Shown here: in pieces, positions 20,935 through 31,034 of the stretch
Layout of the letters: the number at the start of each line of letters is the position of its first letter
Position numbering within the stretch: position 1 is the first letter of the stretch
Assembly (NCBI RefSeq): GCF_010993775.1
Contig: NZ_WOTO01000038.1
Location: 1 to 64,000 of the forward strand
Direction of reading: 5' to 3'
DNA from: Fodinicola feengrottensis
GTDB taxonomy: Bacteria > Actinomycetota > Actinomycetes > Mycobacteriales > HKI-0501
Length of the DNA stretch: 64,000 nt
Position numbers and translations under genes: made by a program
The notes under the pieces: model-generated
Seen by the model: only the letters and a program-made list of their open reading frames with translations
Databases searched by the model: none
Told to the model about the DNA's origin: nothing

Positions 20935-21377
20935 ATGCTCAAGGGGATGGATCCACTCCTGCACGCCGACCTGCTGCACGTACTGGCCGCGATGGGGCAC
21001 GGGGACGAGATCGCGGTGGTGGACGCGAACTTTCCGGCGGTCACGATGGGGCGTCGGGTCGTACGGCTGGACGGTGTGGACGTGCCGACCGCCGCTGAGG
21101 CGGTGTGTACGGTCCTGCCGCTGGACCGGTTCGTGGACGCGCCGATCGTCCGGATGGCCGTGGTGGACGACCCGGAAAAACGCTGCCGCCGGTGCAGGTC
21201 GACGCGGTCGCCGGCATCCGTCGGGTCTCCGGTTGGAACGTACCGGTCGGCGCGGTCTCCCGGTTCGAGTTCTACGACCGGGCGCGGGCCGCATTCGCCG
21301 TGCTGGTGACCAGTGAGCACCGGCTCTATGGCTGCCTTCTGCTCGGCAAAGGCGTGCTGCCGGAGCCCACTTCATAA
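20935..21377 (+). CDS. RbsD/FucU-family sugar mutarotase, frameshifted
   Basis: Cytoplasmic enzyme of the RbsD/FucU fold that interconverts sugar anomers (fucose mutarotase or ribose pyranase). The start MLKGMDPLLHADLLHVLAAMGHGDEIAVVDANFP is typical, the active-site His lying in LLHADLLH. The later DRARAAFAVLVTSEHRLYGC resembles the FucU C-terminal region with its Tyr. ATG 20935 follows AAAGGAG. A one-base shift in the A5 run at about 21178 divides the frame; the corrected product is ~147 residues, as in FucU. It is divergent from the GH84 gene and upstream of an MHS transporter and DeoR regulator, suggesting sugar catabolism. FucU is the closer match by the GHGDE and FYDRA segments. Confidence 0.75.
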
Positions 21378-21609
21378 ATTTTTTGGCCGGTAGGGGACCT
21401 GGCCAATTCCCCGGGCCCGATCGCCTCTTTGTCCCGGTCAAACCTGGTGGACGAGTTTAAACCTATCCGACCGGACATTTATTTGGCTCTTTGTCACACG
21501 GTAAACGTGAGCGGTTTCCGCTTTGTCGCGATGCGACACCCATCGCCGGCCATTATCCTGCGTTCGGAATAACGGTAAAACGGGCGTACGGTAAGGGAGG
21601 CCGGTCGCG

Positions 21610-22967
21610 ATGACGCAGGCAGCGGAGCCGGAATTGCACGAGCCGGATGCGGCAATGGTCCGCAGGGCGGTGTTTGCCTCCGCGATCGGCAACGCGGTGG
21701 AGTGGTACGACTACGGAGTTTTCACCGCTGGAGCCATCACCGGAGTGGTGGGCACGATTTTCTTCCCCGGCGACCAGGGCGGCACCGCGGTGCTGAAATC
21801 CCTGCGCTGGTGGCCGTCGGTTTTATCGTACGACCGTTCGGTGGCGCTTTTTGGGGTCCGCTAGGCGACAAAGTGGGCCGCCGCGTGGTGCTGGCCGCGA
21901 CTATCCTGATCATGTCTGGCTGCACCTTTCTGGTCGGTGTGCTGCCCACCTACGCCGCGATTGGGATCGCCGCACCGGTTCTTTTGTTGCTGTTGCGGGT
22001 GATTCAGGGATTCTCCACCGGCGGTGAGTATGGTGGCGCGGCCACCTGTATAGCCGAGTTCGCGCCCACCAAAAGACGAGGTTTCTTCGGCAGTTTCCTG
22101 GAATTCGGCACGCTGAGCGGCTATGTGCTCGGCCAGGTCGTGGTGCTGGCCGTGGTCGCCACCTGTACGAGTGCGCAGCTGAGCGCCTGGGGTTGGCGGA
22201 TCCCGTTCCTGATCGCGCTGCCGTTGGGTCTGGTCGGGCTGTACCTGCGGACCCGGCTCGAGGAGACGCCGACTTTCAAGCTGCAGGAGCGAAACGGGCA
22301 GCGGCCGGACCACGCGCCGCTGCGGGAGACCCTGTTCGGCAACTGGAAGATGATCCTGAACCTGATCGGCATCGTCATTCTGCTCAACGTCGCCGACTAC
22401 ATGCTGCTGACCACCATGCCGTCGTACTTCACCCAGTATCTCCATGTCAGCGACACCGAGTCCGGGCTGATCATCATCGGCGTGGAGCTCGCGCAGATGG
22501 CGTTGATCGCGCCACTGGGCGCACTTTCCGACCGGATCGGCCGAAAACCACTGCTGCTGGCTTCGGCGATTGGTTTTGTCGTGCTGAGCTATCCAGCGAT
22601 CAAACTCATGCAGATGGGCAATATTTTCACGCTGATCCTCGGATTCGCGATCGTCGCCTTCCTTTTGTTGTTGATCCTCGCGGTCATCGGGTCGACCTTC
22701 CCGGCGATGTTCCCGACCAGGGTGCGATATGGCTCGTTCGCGATTGGTTACAACATCTCCACCTCGCTCTTTGGCGGCACCACCGGCGTGGTGGTGGTGG
22801 CGCTGATCAATGCCACCGGCGACAAGGACATCCCGGCGTACTATCTGATCGCCGCCGGGCTCATCGGCCTGCTGCCGATCCTGTTGATCCCGGAGACCGC
22901 ACGGGTGCCGATGTCCAAGATCAGCGCCGACCGCAAGCAGACCGCGCTGGCTGCCGAGCCGGTGTGA
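21610..22967 (+). CDS. MHS-family metabolite:H+ symporter (ProP-like), frameshifted
   Basis: Inner-membrane importer of the metabolite:proton symporter group of the MFS, whose members carry organic acids, betaines or alpha-ketoglutarate. Start ATG 21610 with AGGGAGG upstream. The family signature is ASAIGNAVEWYDYGVFT, followed by GDKVGRRVVLAATILIMSG (motif A), QGFSTGGEYGGAA and LSDRIGRKPLLLASA. Twelve hydrophobic segments are discernible. A single shift at about 21810 (GTAVLKSL to AVGFIVRPFGG) splits it into two frames. The product is ~450 residues, the usual length. The flanking DeoR regulator and mutarotase hint at a sugar-derived acid as substrate, but this is only inferred. Confidence 0.85.
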
Positions 22968-23106
22968 GGTCTCTGTAGAGGGCGTACCGAAAGATCGCCG
23001 GCACTGGCCGGCCCGCCGGCACCCTGAGCGGGGCCGTCTGCGGCTATTCTGCTCCGATGCGGTCTGAGAGCAGCTGGTCGACCCGCCGCCTGGGCGGCTG
23101 AGGCGG

Positions 23107-23899
23107 GTGCCCCGCCACGAACGCTGGAACGCGCTGCTGGAGGCGCTCGCCCGGGACGGCCAGCTGGGCGTCGAGCAGGCCGCCAGCGAGCTCGGCGTGT
23201 CCACCGCGACCATCCGCCGCGATCTGGACGAGCTCGCCGAGCAGCGGATGCTGACCCGTACCCGTACCCGCGGCGGCGCGGTGCTCACCAGCGTCTCGTA
23301 CGACCTGCCGCTGCGCTACAAGACCGCCCGGCACGCCCAGGAGAAGCTCCGGATCGCCCGGGCCGCCGCGAGCCTGGTCGAGGTCGGCTGGGTGGTCGCG
23401 CTGAACGGAGGCACCACGTCCACCGAGGTGGCCCGGTCGCTGGCCGAGAGCGACGAGCTGGCCGCCAGCTCGGTCAACCCGGCACTGACCATCGTCACGA
23501 ACGCCCTCAACATCGCCAACGAGCTGGCCGTCCGCCCACACATCAAGATCGTCGTCACCGGCGGAGTGGCCCGGCCGCAGTCGTACGAGCTGGTCGGCCC
23601 ACTCTCCTCCGGCATCCTCGACCTGATCACCCTGGACGCCGCCGTCATCGGCGTCGACGGCATCGACGTACGGCACGGCGCGACCGCGCACAACGAGAGC
23701 GAAGCCGGCGTCAACACCCAAATGGTCGGCCGCGCCCGCCGGGTCATCGTGGTCGCCGACAGCTCCAAACTCGGCGTCGGCACCTTCGCCCGGATCTGCC
23801 ATCATCGACAAGGTCGACGTACTGATCACCGACGAAGCCGCCGACCTCGACATGTGCGCCCGCTTCACCGACGCCGGCGTCGAAGTCCAGCGCGTCTGA
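23107..23899 (+). CDS. DeoR-family transcriptional regulator, 3' frameshift
   Basis: Sugar-responsive repressor. The DeoR helix-turn-helix is at residues ~5-57 (RWNALLEALARDGQLGVEQA, LGVSTATIRRDLDELAE), followed by the DeoRC effector domain with LNGGTTSTEVARSL, VTNALNIANELAV, VVTGGVARPQSYELVGP and VIGVDGIDVRHGATAHNESE, which binds phosphorylated sugars. A missing base near 23805 (ARIC-A-IIDKVDVLITDEA) displaces the C-terminus; the corrected gene ends at 23899 with GVEVQRV. Start GTG 23107 lies just after GAGGCGG. Upstream genes are a transporter and a mutarotase, probable regulatory targets. A TIR-bearing repeat begins 22 bp after its stop. Confidence 0.85.
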
Positions 23900-23920
23900 T
23901 CCTCTCCCGGTCTACATAGG

Positions 23921-24100
23921 GTGCGGCGCGAAACTGTCGTACCCGACCCGAAAAAATCGCCCCCACCCAGTGACGGGTGGGGGGCGGGTTTGAGGACCAA
24001 TGTTCAACGAAAAATTAAGGTCTACCTCTCGACCCACCCCCCGCCCGTTCAAAGGGAGGGGGAAAGAAAAACAGACACCTACGACAATTTCGCGCCCCAC
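23921..24100 (+). mobile_element. TIR-bearing 180-bp element, copy 1
   Basis: Left end GTGCGGCGCGAAACTGTCGT and right end (reverse complement) GTGGGGCGCGAAATTGTCGT form imperfect ~22-bp terminal inverted repeats. Inside are two GC-rich hairpins (CCCCCACCC AGTGAC GGGTGGGGG near 23960; CCCCGCCC GTTCAAA GGGAGGGG near 24045) around a conserved CCAATGTTCAAC. It has no coding capacity. It lies between the convergent DeoR and GH31 genes. Five related copies are in the window. On the minus strand the first hairpin is followed by a run of six T, so it can also act as a terminator for the GH31 transcript. Confidence 0.8.
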
Positions 24101-24183
24101 CTACTCGGATTCCGCGAAATGGGGCGGCAATCGGACAGAGTGGGCCGGTGTCCGATTGTCACGACGGCGGTGAAGGGGTGGGT

Positions 24184-26246
24184 TTACGACTGGTGGGAGA
24201 GGGCGGCGATCGCGGTGGCGGCGCCCGGGGCGCCCAGGCGGACGAAGGCGGGGGGTGACGCCGAGAGGGGCCGGGTACGCGGACAACGTGCGTGGGCCGG
24301 TGATCACTCGGTGGGTGACGGTGTCGAACCACGCGCCGGCCGGCAGGTCGATCGTGCGGGTGGGGGAGTCGCTCAACACCGGAGCGGCGAGCACCGAGGG
24401 GCCGAGCAGCATCCACTCATCGTCGGTCGTGTAGAAGCGTTGGTCGGCAGCGAAGTCGAAGAATACCGGCCGGATGATCGGTGTGCCGTCGGCGACGGAT
24501 TTCCGGGCCTGGGCTTGCAAATAGTCGGAGAGCCGACCGTGTCGCGCGATGGCGTTCTTGTAGAGCTGCACGGTTTCCGGGTCGTACGTGACGGGTTTGC
24601 CGGTGGTGTGGTCGACGACGCCGAGTGGGGAGGTCGACGAATACATCAGCGGCATCAGCGACGCTGCCTGTGCCCAGCGGACCAGGACCTGCTTGGTGGG
24701 CGCCGGTTCGCCGAGCGAGCCGCCGATCATGTCGGTTTCCACGAAGGGATAGCCGTCGGTGGAAATCGCCATCGAGCGGCGCAAAGTCGTTCGCAGTTCG
24801 GGAAAACTCTCGTGCCGGCGTCGACCGCGCGGATCACGAAACCATATTTCTGGTTGCCCCAGTGCACTCGTACGCCGGCACCCTGCAGGTCGAAACCGTC
24901 GGCCATTTCGGCGCCGAGCCGCTGGTAGTCGCCGGCCTGTACGCCGGCGGCCGGAGCGCAGCTGTCGTCAAAGAAACGGGTGTCGAACTTGAAGCCGTCC
25001 ACGCCGTACGTGGACATCAGTTGGTGCAGGTTGCCGGTGTACCAGTCGCGAGCCGCGGGCTTGCCGAGGTCGATGATCCCGGCGGTGCCGTTCCACCAGG
25101 TGACAGTGCATGGCTTGGTCGAATCGGCGGCTGCGGCCAGCAGATAGCCGTGGTCCTTCGCGTACGCGTAATTCGCCGAGTCGAGGTTGATCCAGAGCGT
25201 CGTCCAGAGCCCGAAATGATAGCCCATCGAGTGAATCTGGTCGGACATTGCCTTGGGGTTGGGGAAAGTCTTCGGATCGAAGGTCAGGTTGCCGTAATTC
25301 GACTCCCATTTGTCGTCCAGCTGGATGGTGTGCCCACCGAGCCCGGCCGCGTGCAGTTTTCCGGCCCAGTCAAGGACTTTGTTCTGGTCGATGGCGGTGT
25401 AGAACTGTGCCCATGAATTCCACAACGGTTGCGCGATCTCGGCTGGAGTCGCGTCGCTCTTCGACGGTTTTCCTACGACCTCGACATAATCTTGGTAGAC
25501 GGCGGACGGTGTCGACTCCACGAACACCGTCGAGGCGTACGAATCCGTGCTCTTGATGGTGAAATCGCCGAGCCCGGAGGCGGATTTGTTGATCTGTACG
25601 TCCATCGGCGAGGCCGTCCGGACGTAGTTGCCGACCGACGACGACGTGTACCAGTAGGGCTCCATCATCAGGTAGCTGGCCGGCGAGAAGTCCGGCTCCG
25701 ACACCTGCCCGGCGTCCAGCGGGTACGGCTGGGCCGCGCCCTCACTGGTCTCGCCGCCGCCGTACCAGTGACCGGCGGAGGACAGTTGGTAGCTCACCGT
25801 ACGGGGGCGCCGGCCGGCGCGCCGGCGACCGACCACGTCAGGTCGTACCGGTCCGCGGTCGGCGTGATCGCCACCGCGACGGTGTCTGCGGGCGCGGTCG
25901 AGGCGGCCGCTATTCGCAGCGTGCCGGCCGCATAACTCCACGTCGTGACGCTGGTGGCGTGTTGGTCGCCGAACGCGAACCCGCCGGCCGGGTTGGTGGC
26001 CAGAACCGTCCTGCCGGCGCGCACGGTGCGCACGCCGAGGGTCTTCTCGTCGATCAGCAGCCGATAGCCCGGGCCGCCATGCCCCGGCGGCACGGTGACT
26101 GTCAGTTGACCGCGGGATTCGCTCACGGCGACCGGGCCTGGGCCATCTCGATCGGCAGCCGCCGCGCCGACCGTGGTGATGGTCGGCAGTAGGGCGGTGA
26201 CCAGGGCAAACGCTCCGGCGGTGAGGAGGGTACGGGTACGAGCCAT
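24184..26246 (-). CDS. Secreted GH31 alpha-glycosidase, frameshifted
   Basis: Exported alpha-glucosidase/alpha-xylosidase-type enzyme. ATG 26246 (GGGAG upstream) opens a signal peptide (LLTAGAFALVTALLPTITTVG). An N-terminal beta-sandwich precedes the (beta/alpha)8 barrel, with GHWYGGGETSEG, WNSWAQFYT and LDDKWESNYG. The catalytic nucleophile lies in GVDGFKFDTRFFDD and the acid/base Asp in VETDMIGGSLGE. Then come RWAQAASLMPLMYSS and a C-terminal beta domain ending AIAALSHQS. Frame shifts near 25800, 24790 and 24270 split it; the corrected length is ~685 residues. Substrate is not resolved by motifs. It is convergent with DeoR across the copy 1 repeat and could be part of the same glycan-use set. 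Confidence 0.82.
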
Positions 26247-26608
26247 CAGCACTCCCAGCAACTCGAATGACTGTTCCTGCGTGAAAGTTGGGATTTTGTG
26301 CCACTAACATGCATAGCTCACCCGCTCTCGATCGCAATGTCAAGACGCGTGAGTCGCTCCGCGCGGCGATCTGGGCGATGGTGCGCTAAAGTTCGCGAGC
26401 CGACCGAGCGACCGTCAGTATATGTGGGGTTAAATGCACATTTTCGCCGATGCGGGAATCGGAACTGTCGGGCCGCGAACCGGTGCGGCGATGGTGGAAA
26501 CCGTCCTATGCTGCGCTGCAGTAAAAAATTGTCTGCCAGTGTCGGTTCGCTGTGATTCACATCCCGACGGGCCGTGGCCGGCGGAGACGGGCGCGGAAGG
26601 AATGGGAC
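26247..26608. other. Promoter region between GH31 and first binding-protein gene
   Basis: About 360 bp between two divergent secreted-protein genes. It is locally AT-rich (26280-26330 and 26410-26540) and must hold both promoters. No ORF with protein-like features and no clear palindrome were found. Confidence 0.4.
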
Positions 26609-28294
26609 ATGTCTGATCGAAAGCGGGTCTTGCGGGGGGTCGCCTTGGCGTCAGCCGCCGCGCTCGCGCTTAGCGCGTGTGGCACGCCGGACTCCGGTGG
26701 CGACGCGGGCAATGGCAAGGAGCACCGAGGCGGCACGCTCAACGTGCTCATACAGTCGGATTTCGAGCACATCGACCCGCAGCGGACCTACACCGCGGCC
26801 GGCGAGAGCTTCGACCGGCTGATCGCGCCGGCGCTGACCGCGTACAAGAACGCGCCAGGCAAGGCGGGCGCGGAGATCACCGGCGACTCGGCCACCGACA
26901 CCGGCAGTCACAACGCCGACAACACCGTGTGGACCTTCACCCTCCGGGACGGGTTGAAGTGGCAGGACGGAAAGGCCGTCACCTGTGACGACTTCAAGTA
27001 CGGCGTCGAGCGCTCGTTCTCCGACCTGATCACCGACGGCGCCGACTACCAGAAGCAGTATCTGGTCGGCGGCGACTCGTACAAGGGCATCTACCTCGAC
27101 CCGGCCGGACTGCCCTCGATTATCTGCAGTGGCAACAAAATCGCCTTCCACCTGAACAAGTCGATCAACGACTTCAACTACACGGTGACGTTGCCGACGT
27201 TCAGCGCGGTGCGTAAGGACAAGGACACCAAGGAAAAGTACGACAACAACGTGTTCTCGTACGGGCCGTACCAGATCGACAGCTACGTGCGATCCAAGTC
27301 GATTGACCTCAGCCGTAACAAGTTCTGGGATCAGGCAAAGGATCCGGTTCGCAAGAACCTGCCGGACAAGTGGGCTTTCGCGATCGGTGCCGACGAGACC
27401 GTCATCACCGACCGGATGCTGCACGACCAGGGCCCGGACCAGAGCACGATCACCCTCGGCGCCAACATCTCGCCGCAACAGGTGGCGCAGGTGCAGGCCG
27501 ACCCGAAGTTGAAGTCCCGGCTGTTGAGCGGCCCGGACGGCTTCACGTACTACCTGTCGATCAACAACAGCAAGATCAAGGACGTGAACTGCCGTCGGGC
27601 GTACACGTACGCGATCGACAAGACGACCTACCTGACCGCGCTGGGCGGACCGGCGGTCGGTGAGCTCGCCACCTCGATCATCGCGCCGAATCTGCCGGCC
27701 CACCGGGACAGCATCGACGTGTACGGCCTGCAGAAGATGCCGCAGGGTGACCCGAACAAGGCCAAGCAGCTGTTGGCCCAGTCGCCGACCTGCCCGCGCA
27801 CCATCACGTTCGACTACCGGACCGGCAACACCGCCGACGACAAGGCCGCGGCCGCGATCGTGGCCGGCATGGCCCGGGCCGGCATCACCGTCAAGCTGAA
27901 CCCGATCGCCCGCAACGTCTACATCGCCACCGTCGGCAAGCCGGCGGCCCAGCACGACATGGCGATCAACAGCTGGATCGCCGACTGGCCGTCCGGTTCG
28001 GCGGTCATCTCGCAGCTGTTCGACGGCCGGATTATCAGCGCGAGTGGAAACCCGAACCGTTCGCAGCTGAACGACTCGGCCATCAACGCCGGAATTGACG
28101 CCGCGTACAAAGAACCCGATAACGCCAAAGCCCAGATGATGTGGGGCGATCTGGACGAAAAAGTGCAGCAGGACGCGGCCGTCATTCCGCTGCGTTTCAC
28201 CAAGGCATACGTTTTGTACGGTTCGAAGGTGACCGGTGCTTTCCTTGATCCGGTCTATTCCGATGCCGATCTTTGCAATGTGGGCGTGAGCTGA
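26609..28294 (+). CDS. ABC-transporter solute-binding lipoprotein, family 5 (peptide type), paralogue 1
   Basis: Extracytoplasmic binding protein of SBP family 5 (DppA/OppA type). The lipoprotein signal is RGVALASAAALALSACGT, with the lipobox Cys at residue ~24. The mature protein shows RGGTLNVLIQSDFEHIDPQ, WTFTLRDGLKWQDGKAVTC, FKYGVERSFS, NVFSYGPYQIDSYV and a late SWIADWPSGSAVISQLFDGR, which are family hallmarks, and is 561 residues. The frame is intact. ATG 26609 follows GGAAGG. It is paralogous along its whole length to the next gene. No permease or ATPase genes flank either one, so they must pair with a transporter encoded elsewhere. Ligand unknown; oligopeptides or similar cations are typical. 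Confidence 0.88.
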   Translation: MSDRKRVLRGVALASAAALALSACGTPDSGGDAGNGKEHRGGTLNVLIQSDFEHIDPQRTYTAAGESFDRLIAPALTAYKNAPGKAGAEITGDSATDTGSHNADNTVWTFTLRDGLKWQDGKAVTCDDFKYGVERSFSDLITDGADYQKQYLVGGDSYKGIYLDPAGLPSIICSGNKIAFHLNKSINDFNYTVTLPTFSAVRKDKDTKEKYDNNVFSYGPYQIDSYVRSKSIDLSRNKFWDQAKDPVRKNLPDKWAFAIGADETVITDRMLHDQGPDQSTITLGANISPQQVAQVQADPKLKSRLLSGPDGFTYYLSINNSKIKDVNCRRAYTYAIDKTTYLTALGGPAVGELATSIIAPNLPAHRDSIDVYGLQKMPQGDPNKAKQLLAQSPTCPRTITFDYRTGNTADDKAAAAIVAGMARAGITVKLNPIARNVYIATVGKPAAQHDMAINSWIADWPSGSAVISQLFDGRIISASGNPNRSQLNDSAINAGIDAAYKEPDNAKAQMMWGDLDEKVQQDAAVIPLRFTKAYVLYGSKVTGAFLDPVYSDADLCNVGVS

Positions 28295-28321
28295 ACCGCA
28301 TTGCACCGGAATGCACCAAAA

Positions 28322-28360
28322 CACGGAGCCTGGTCGCCGCGATGGTGGCTGGGCTCCGTG
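28322..28360 (+). terminator. Hairpin between the two binding-protein genes
   Basis: Arms CACGGAGCC (28322-28330) and GGCTCCGTG (28352-28360) are perfect complements around a 21-nt loop, starting 28 bp after the first stop codon. It separates the transcripts of the two paralogues. No T tract follows. Confidence 0.5.
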
Positions 28361-28531
28361 CGTTCCTGGGCAAATTCTGTGGAACCTCGTACGGCGGCGA
28401 TCGTCCCGCGATTACGATGCGGTGACGTTTCGGCGACCACTCTTGGGCGCCGGAGTTTGACCGGCATATCGTGCGGCACGACCGGGTCGCGCGACAGCGG
28501 GCGATGTGTCCGGAAAAGGGAAGGAAATCGA

Positions 28532-30251
28532 ATGTCTCTAAAGGGCATCCGCGGCTCACGACTAGCCGTGGCCGGTGTGGCTCTGTCACTGGTGACCCTG
28601 GTGGCGAGCGCATGTGGCACGCCTGACACGCCGAGCGGGGGCGGAGGTGGCACCGCCGTCAAACGTGGCGGGACCGTCTACGTCCTCATGCAGCAGGACT
28701 TCGAGCACCTCGATCCGGCGCGCAGCTACGTCGGTCAGCAGCTCAGCCTCAACCGGCTGTTCGCGCCCACCCTGACCGCCTTCAAGGCGGCCGCTGGGCA
28801 GACCGGCACCGAGATCCAGGCCGACTCCGCGACGGACATCGGCAAGCACAACGCCGACTCCACCGAGTGGACCTTCACCGTCCGGGACGGTCTGAAGTGG
28901 CAGGACGGCAAGGCCGTCACCTGCGCGGACTTCAAGTACGGCGTGGAGCGCTCGTTCTCCAGCCTGCTGCCGGACGGTCCCGAATACCAGAAGCAGTATC
29001 TGGTCGGTGGCAAGGACTACCCGGGCATCTACCAGGCGCCCCAGGGCCTGCCGTCGGTGATCTGCAACGGCAACACCATCACGTACAAGCTGAGCAGCCC
29101 GGTGACCGACTTCAACAACACGGTGACCCTGCCGATCTTCTCGGCGGTCCGCAAGGACAAGGACACCAAGGCGCAGTACGACACCACGTTCTTCTCGTAC
29201 GGGCCGTACCAGATCCAGAAGTACACCCGTGACCAGCAGCTGATCCTGGTTCGCAACAAGTACTGGGACCAGAGCAAGGACACCCTGCGCCAGAACTACC
29301 CGGACAAGTGGCAGTTCACGTTCGGCCTGGACGAGAGCGTGGTCACCGACCGGCTGAAGCAGGACCGCGGCAACGACCAGGCGGCGGTCACCTCCGGCCT
29401 GTTCGTCTCGGCGTCCGAGGCGCCCGGCATCCTCGCCGACCCGAACGAGAAGGCGCGGACCGTCACCGGCCTCACCCCGTACACGTACTACATCGCCATC
29501 AACACCAAGAAGGTGCCGGACCTCAAGTGCCGGCAGGCGTACGAGTACGCGATCGATAAGACCACTTACCTGACCGCTTTCGGCGGCCCGAACTACGGTG
29601 AGCCGGCCACCTCGATCATCAACCCGTTGCTGAAGGCTCATAAGGACTTCGACCTCTACGGCACGAAGACCTCGCCGACCGGTGACCCGGCCAAGGCCAA
29701 GGCGCTGCTGGCCCAGTCGCCGACCTGCTCGCGCAACATCAAGTTCGACTACCGTACGAACAACTCCGGTGACGACAAAGCGGCCGCCGCGGTCAAGGCC
29801 GCGTTCGCCCGTGCCGGTATCAACGTGACGCCGAACCCGATCAAGCGCAGCGAGTACTACGCGACCATCGGCAATCGGCAAGCCGGTTGTGCAGAACGAG
29901 ATCTCGTTTGGCTCGTGGGCGGCTGACTGGCCGTCGGGTGGCTCGGTCATCCCGCCGTTGTTCGACGGCCGGCAGATCCCGGCCGCCGGCAACCAGAACT
30001 TCGCGCAGCTCAACGTCCCGGCCATCAACAACGGCATGGACGCGGCCGCGAAGATCGCCGACCCGACGCAGGCCCAGCAGGCATGGGGCAACCTGGACCA
30101 GCAGGTCCAGGAGCAGGCCGCGACCATCCCGATGCGTTACCTGAAGACCGTCCTGATGCACGGCTCCAAGATCGGCGGGAACGTGTTCCTGGACAGCAAC
30201 TACTCAGAGATCAACATCTGCACGATCGGTGTCACCGACACCAGCGTCTAA
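28532..30251 (+). CDS. ABC-transporter solute-binding lipoprotein, family 5, paralogue 2, frameshifted
   Basis: Tandem paralogue of the preceding gene, with the same architecture: lipoprotein signal (GVALSLVTLVASACGT), RGGTVYVLMQQDFEHLDPAR, WTFTVRDGLKWQDGKAVTC, FKYGVERSFSSLL and SFGSWAADWPSGGSVIPPLF. ATG 28532 has GGGAAGGA upstream. One shift near 29878 (ATIGNR to VVQNEISFG) splits the frame; the corrected product is ~573 residues. Divergence from paralogue 1 is spread evenly, with the lobes' hinge segments best conserved and the region before LPDKW/YPDKW more variable, as expected if the two bind different ligands. A strong terminator follows. No membrane components are adjacent. Confidence 0.85.
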
Positions 30252-30260
30252 GCGCTCCAG

Positions 30261-30295
30261 CCAAACGCCCTCACAGAACCTGTGAGGGCGTTTGG
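30261..30295 (+). terminator. Strong intrinsic-type terminator
   Basis: A perfect 16-bp stem (CCAAACGCCCTCACAG / CTGTGAGGGCGTTTGG) with a 3-nt loop lies 10 bp after the second binding-protein stop codon and is followed by CGTTT. Confidence 0.85.
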
Positions 30296-30323
30296 CGTTT
30301 AGCGGCGTGTTAACGCGGGCAGT

Positions 30324-31034
30324 ATGACGCTGCTGGGTAGCGACCGGCTACCGTGCACGATGGATGGATCCAGGCAGCGGGGGACCTGCTTCGTTCATCT
30401 GGTTCGTAGTGATCCTGGGGGGGGGACGGTACGACGTGGGACCGAAGGCGACAGGCTCGTGAGTGTCGAGCCGGTGGATGACGGCGGTGACGGGTCGACC
30501 CGGTTGCGGTTGTGGACCGTACGCCGGCAGCTCACCGACGGTGGATGGCTGCGCTGGGCACCGGACGCGACGACCTTGCTGGTGTCGGTTTTCGCCGAGT
30601 CATCGCGATTACCGTGGTCCGGCTATGACGAAGAGGTGACCAGCAGGGCCGGTTGGAAGTCGTCCCCGTGGGCGCTGCCCGAGGACGACGCCGACCGTAC
30701 GGCGCTGCGGCTGCTGCTGGCCGGCCGGAAACCGGCCGGTGGCGGGGCCTCGGTGAGCCGGCTTGCCCGGCACATGCAGCGCTGGTCACGGGTGTGCCGG
30801 ACGGCTGCTGGCGCCGGCGACCAGCAGGTGCTCTCGGACCTGCATCGCGCGCTGGTCCGCTTCGGCGTACTGACCGACACCGGCCTGCTCAGCCGGCGGA
30901 CGGTGGGGCTGGGAGAGGTCGCCAACGTGCTGGACGTGCTGCCGCTGACCGAGGCCGAGCGGGCCGAAGAGGAGCAGGCGCAGCGCGGCGAGCCGCCGCG
31001 GATCCACCGGCAGCGCTCGGTCGCCGACCGTTGA
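30324..31034 (+). CDS. Hypothetical protein coupled to the aldolase gene
   Basis: An open frame of 236 codons ending exactly where the aldolase gene begins: its TGA (31032-31034) overlaps the aldolase TTG (31031). I do not recognise a family. The protein is mixed charged, lacks a signal peptide and membrane segments, and contains RLWTVRRQLTDGGWLRWAPD and a helical C-terminal half (LARHMQRWSRVCRTAAGAG, LGEVANVLDVLPLTEAERA). The N-terminus is uncertain: a G8 run at 30418-30425 might carry an indel, and a start at 30359 (ATGGATGGATCC) is also possible. It is likely a cytoplasmic partner or regulator of the aldolase, judging only by translational coupling. Confidence 0.5.
   Translation: MTLLGSDRLPCTMDGSRQRGTCFVHLVRSDPGGGTVRRGTEGDRLVSVEPVDDGGDGSTRLRLWTVRRQLTDGGWLRWAPDATTLLVSVFAESSRLPWSGYDEEVTSRAGWKSSPWALPEDDADRTALRLLLAGRKPAGGGASVSRLARHMQRWSRVCRTAAGAGDQQVLSDLHRALVRFGVLTDTGLLSRRTVGLGEVANVLDVLPLTEAERAEEEQAQRGEPPRIHRQRSVADR

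Noticed and set aside
21861..23288. 475-codon minus-strand frame across the MHS transporter and DeoR genes
   Set aside because: Shadow of two recognised plus-strand genes, with glutamine/arginine-rich composition typical of antisense translation.
26651..28324. 557-codon open frame antisense to the first binding-protein gene, and a 513-codon one (28586-30127) antisense to the second
   Set aside because: Long antisense frames are normal in high-GC genes with strong third-position GC. No ribosome site or recognisable domain; the plus-strand products have lipoprotein signals and family motifs.
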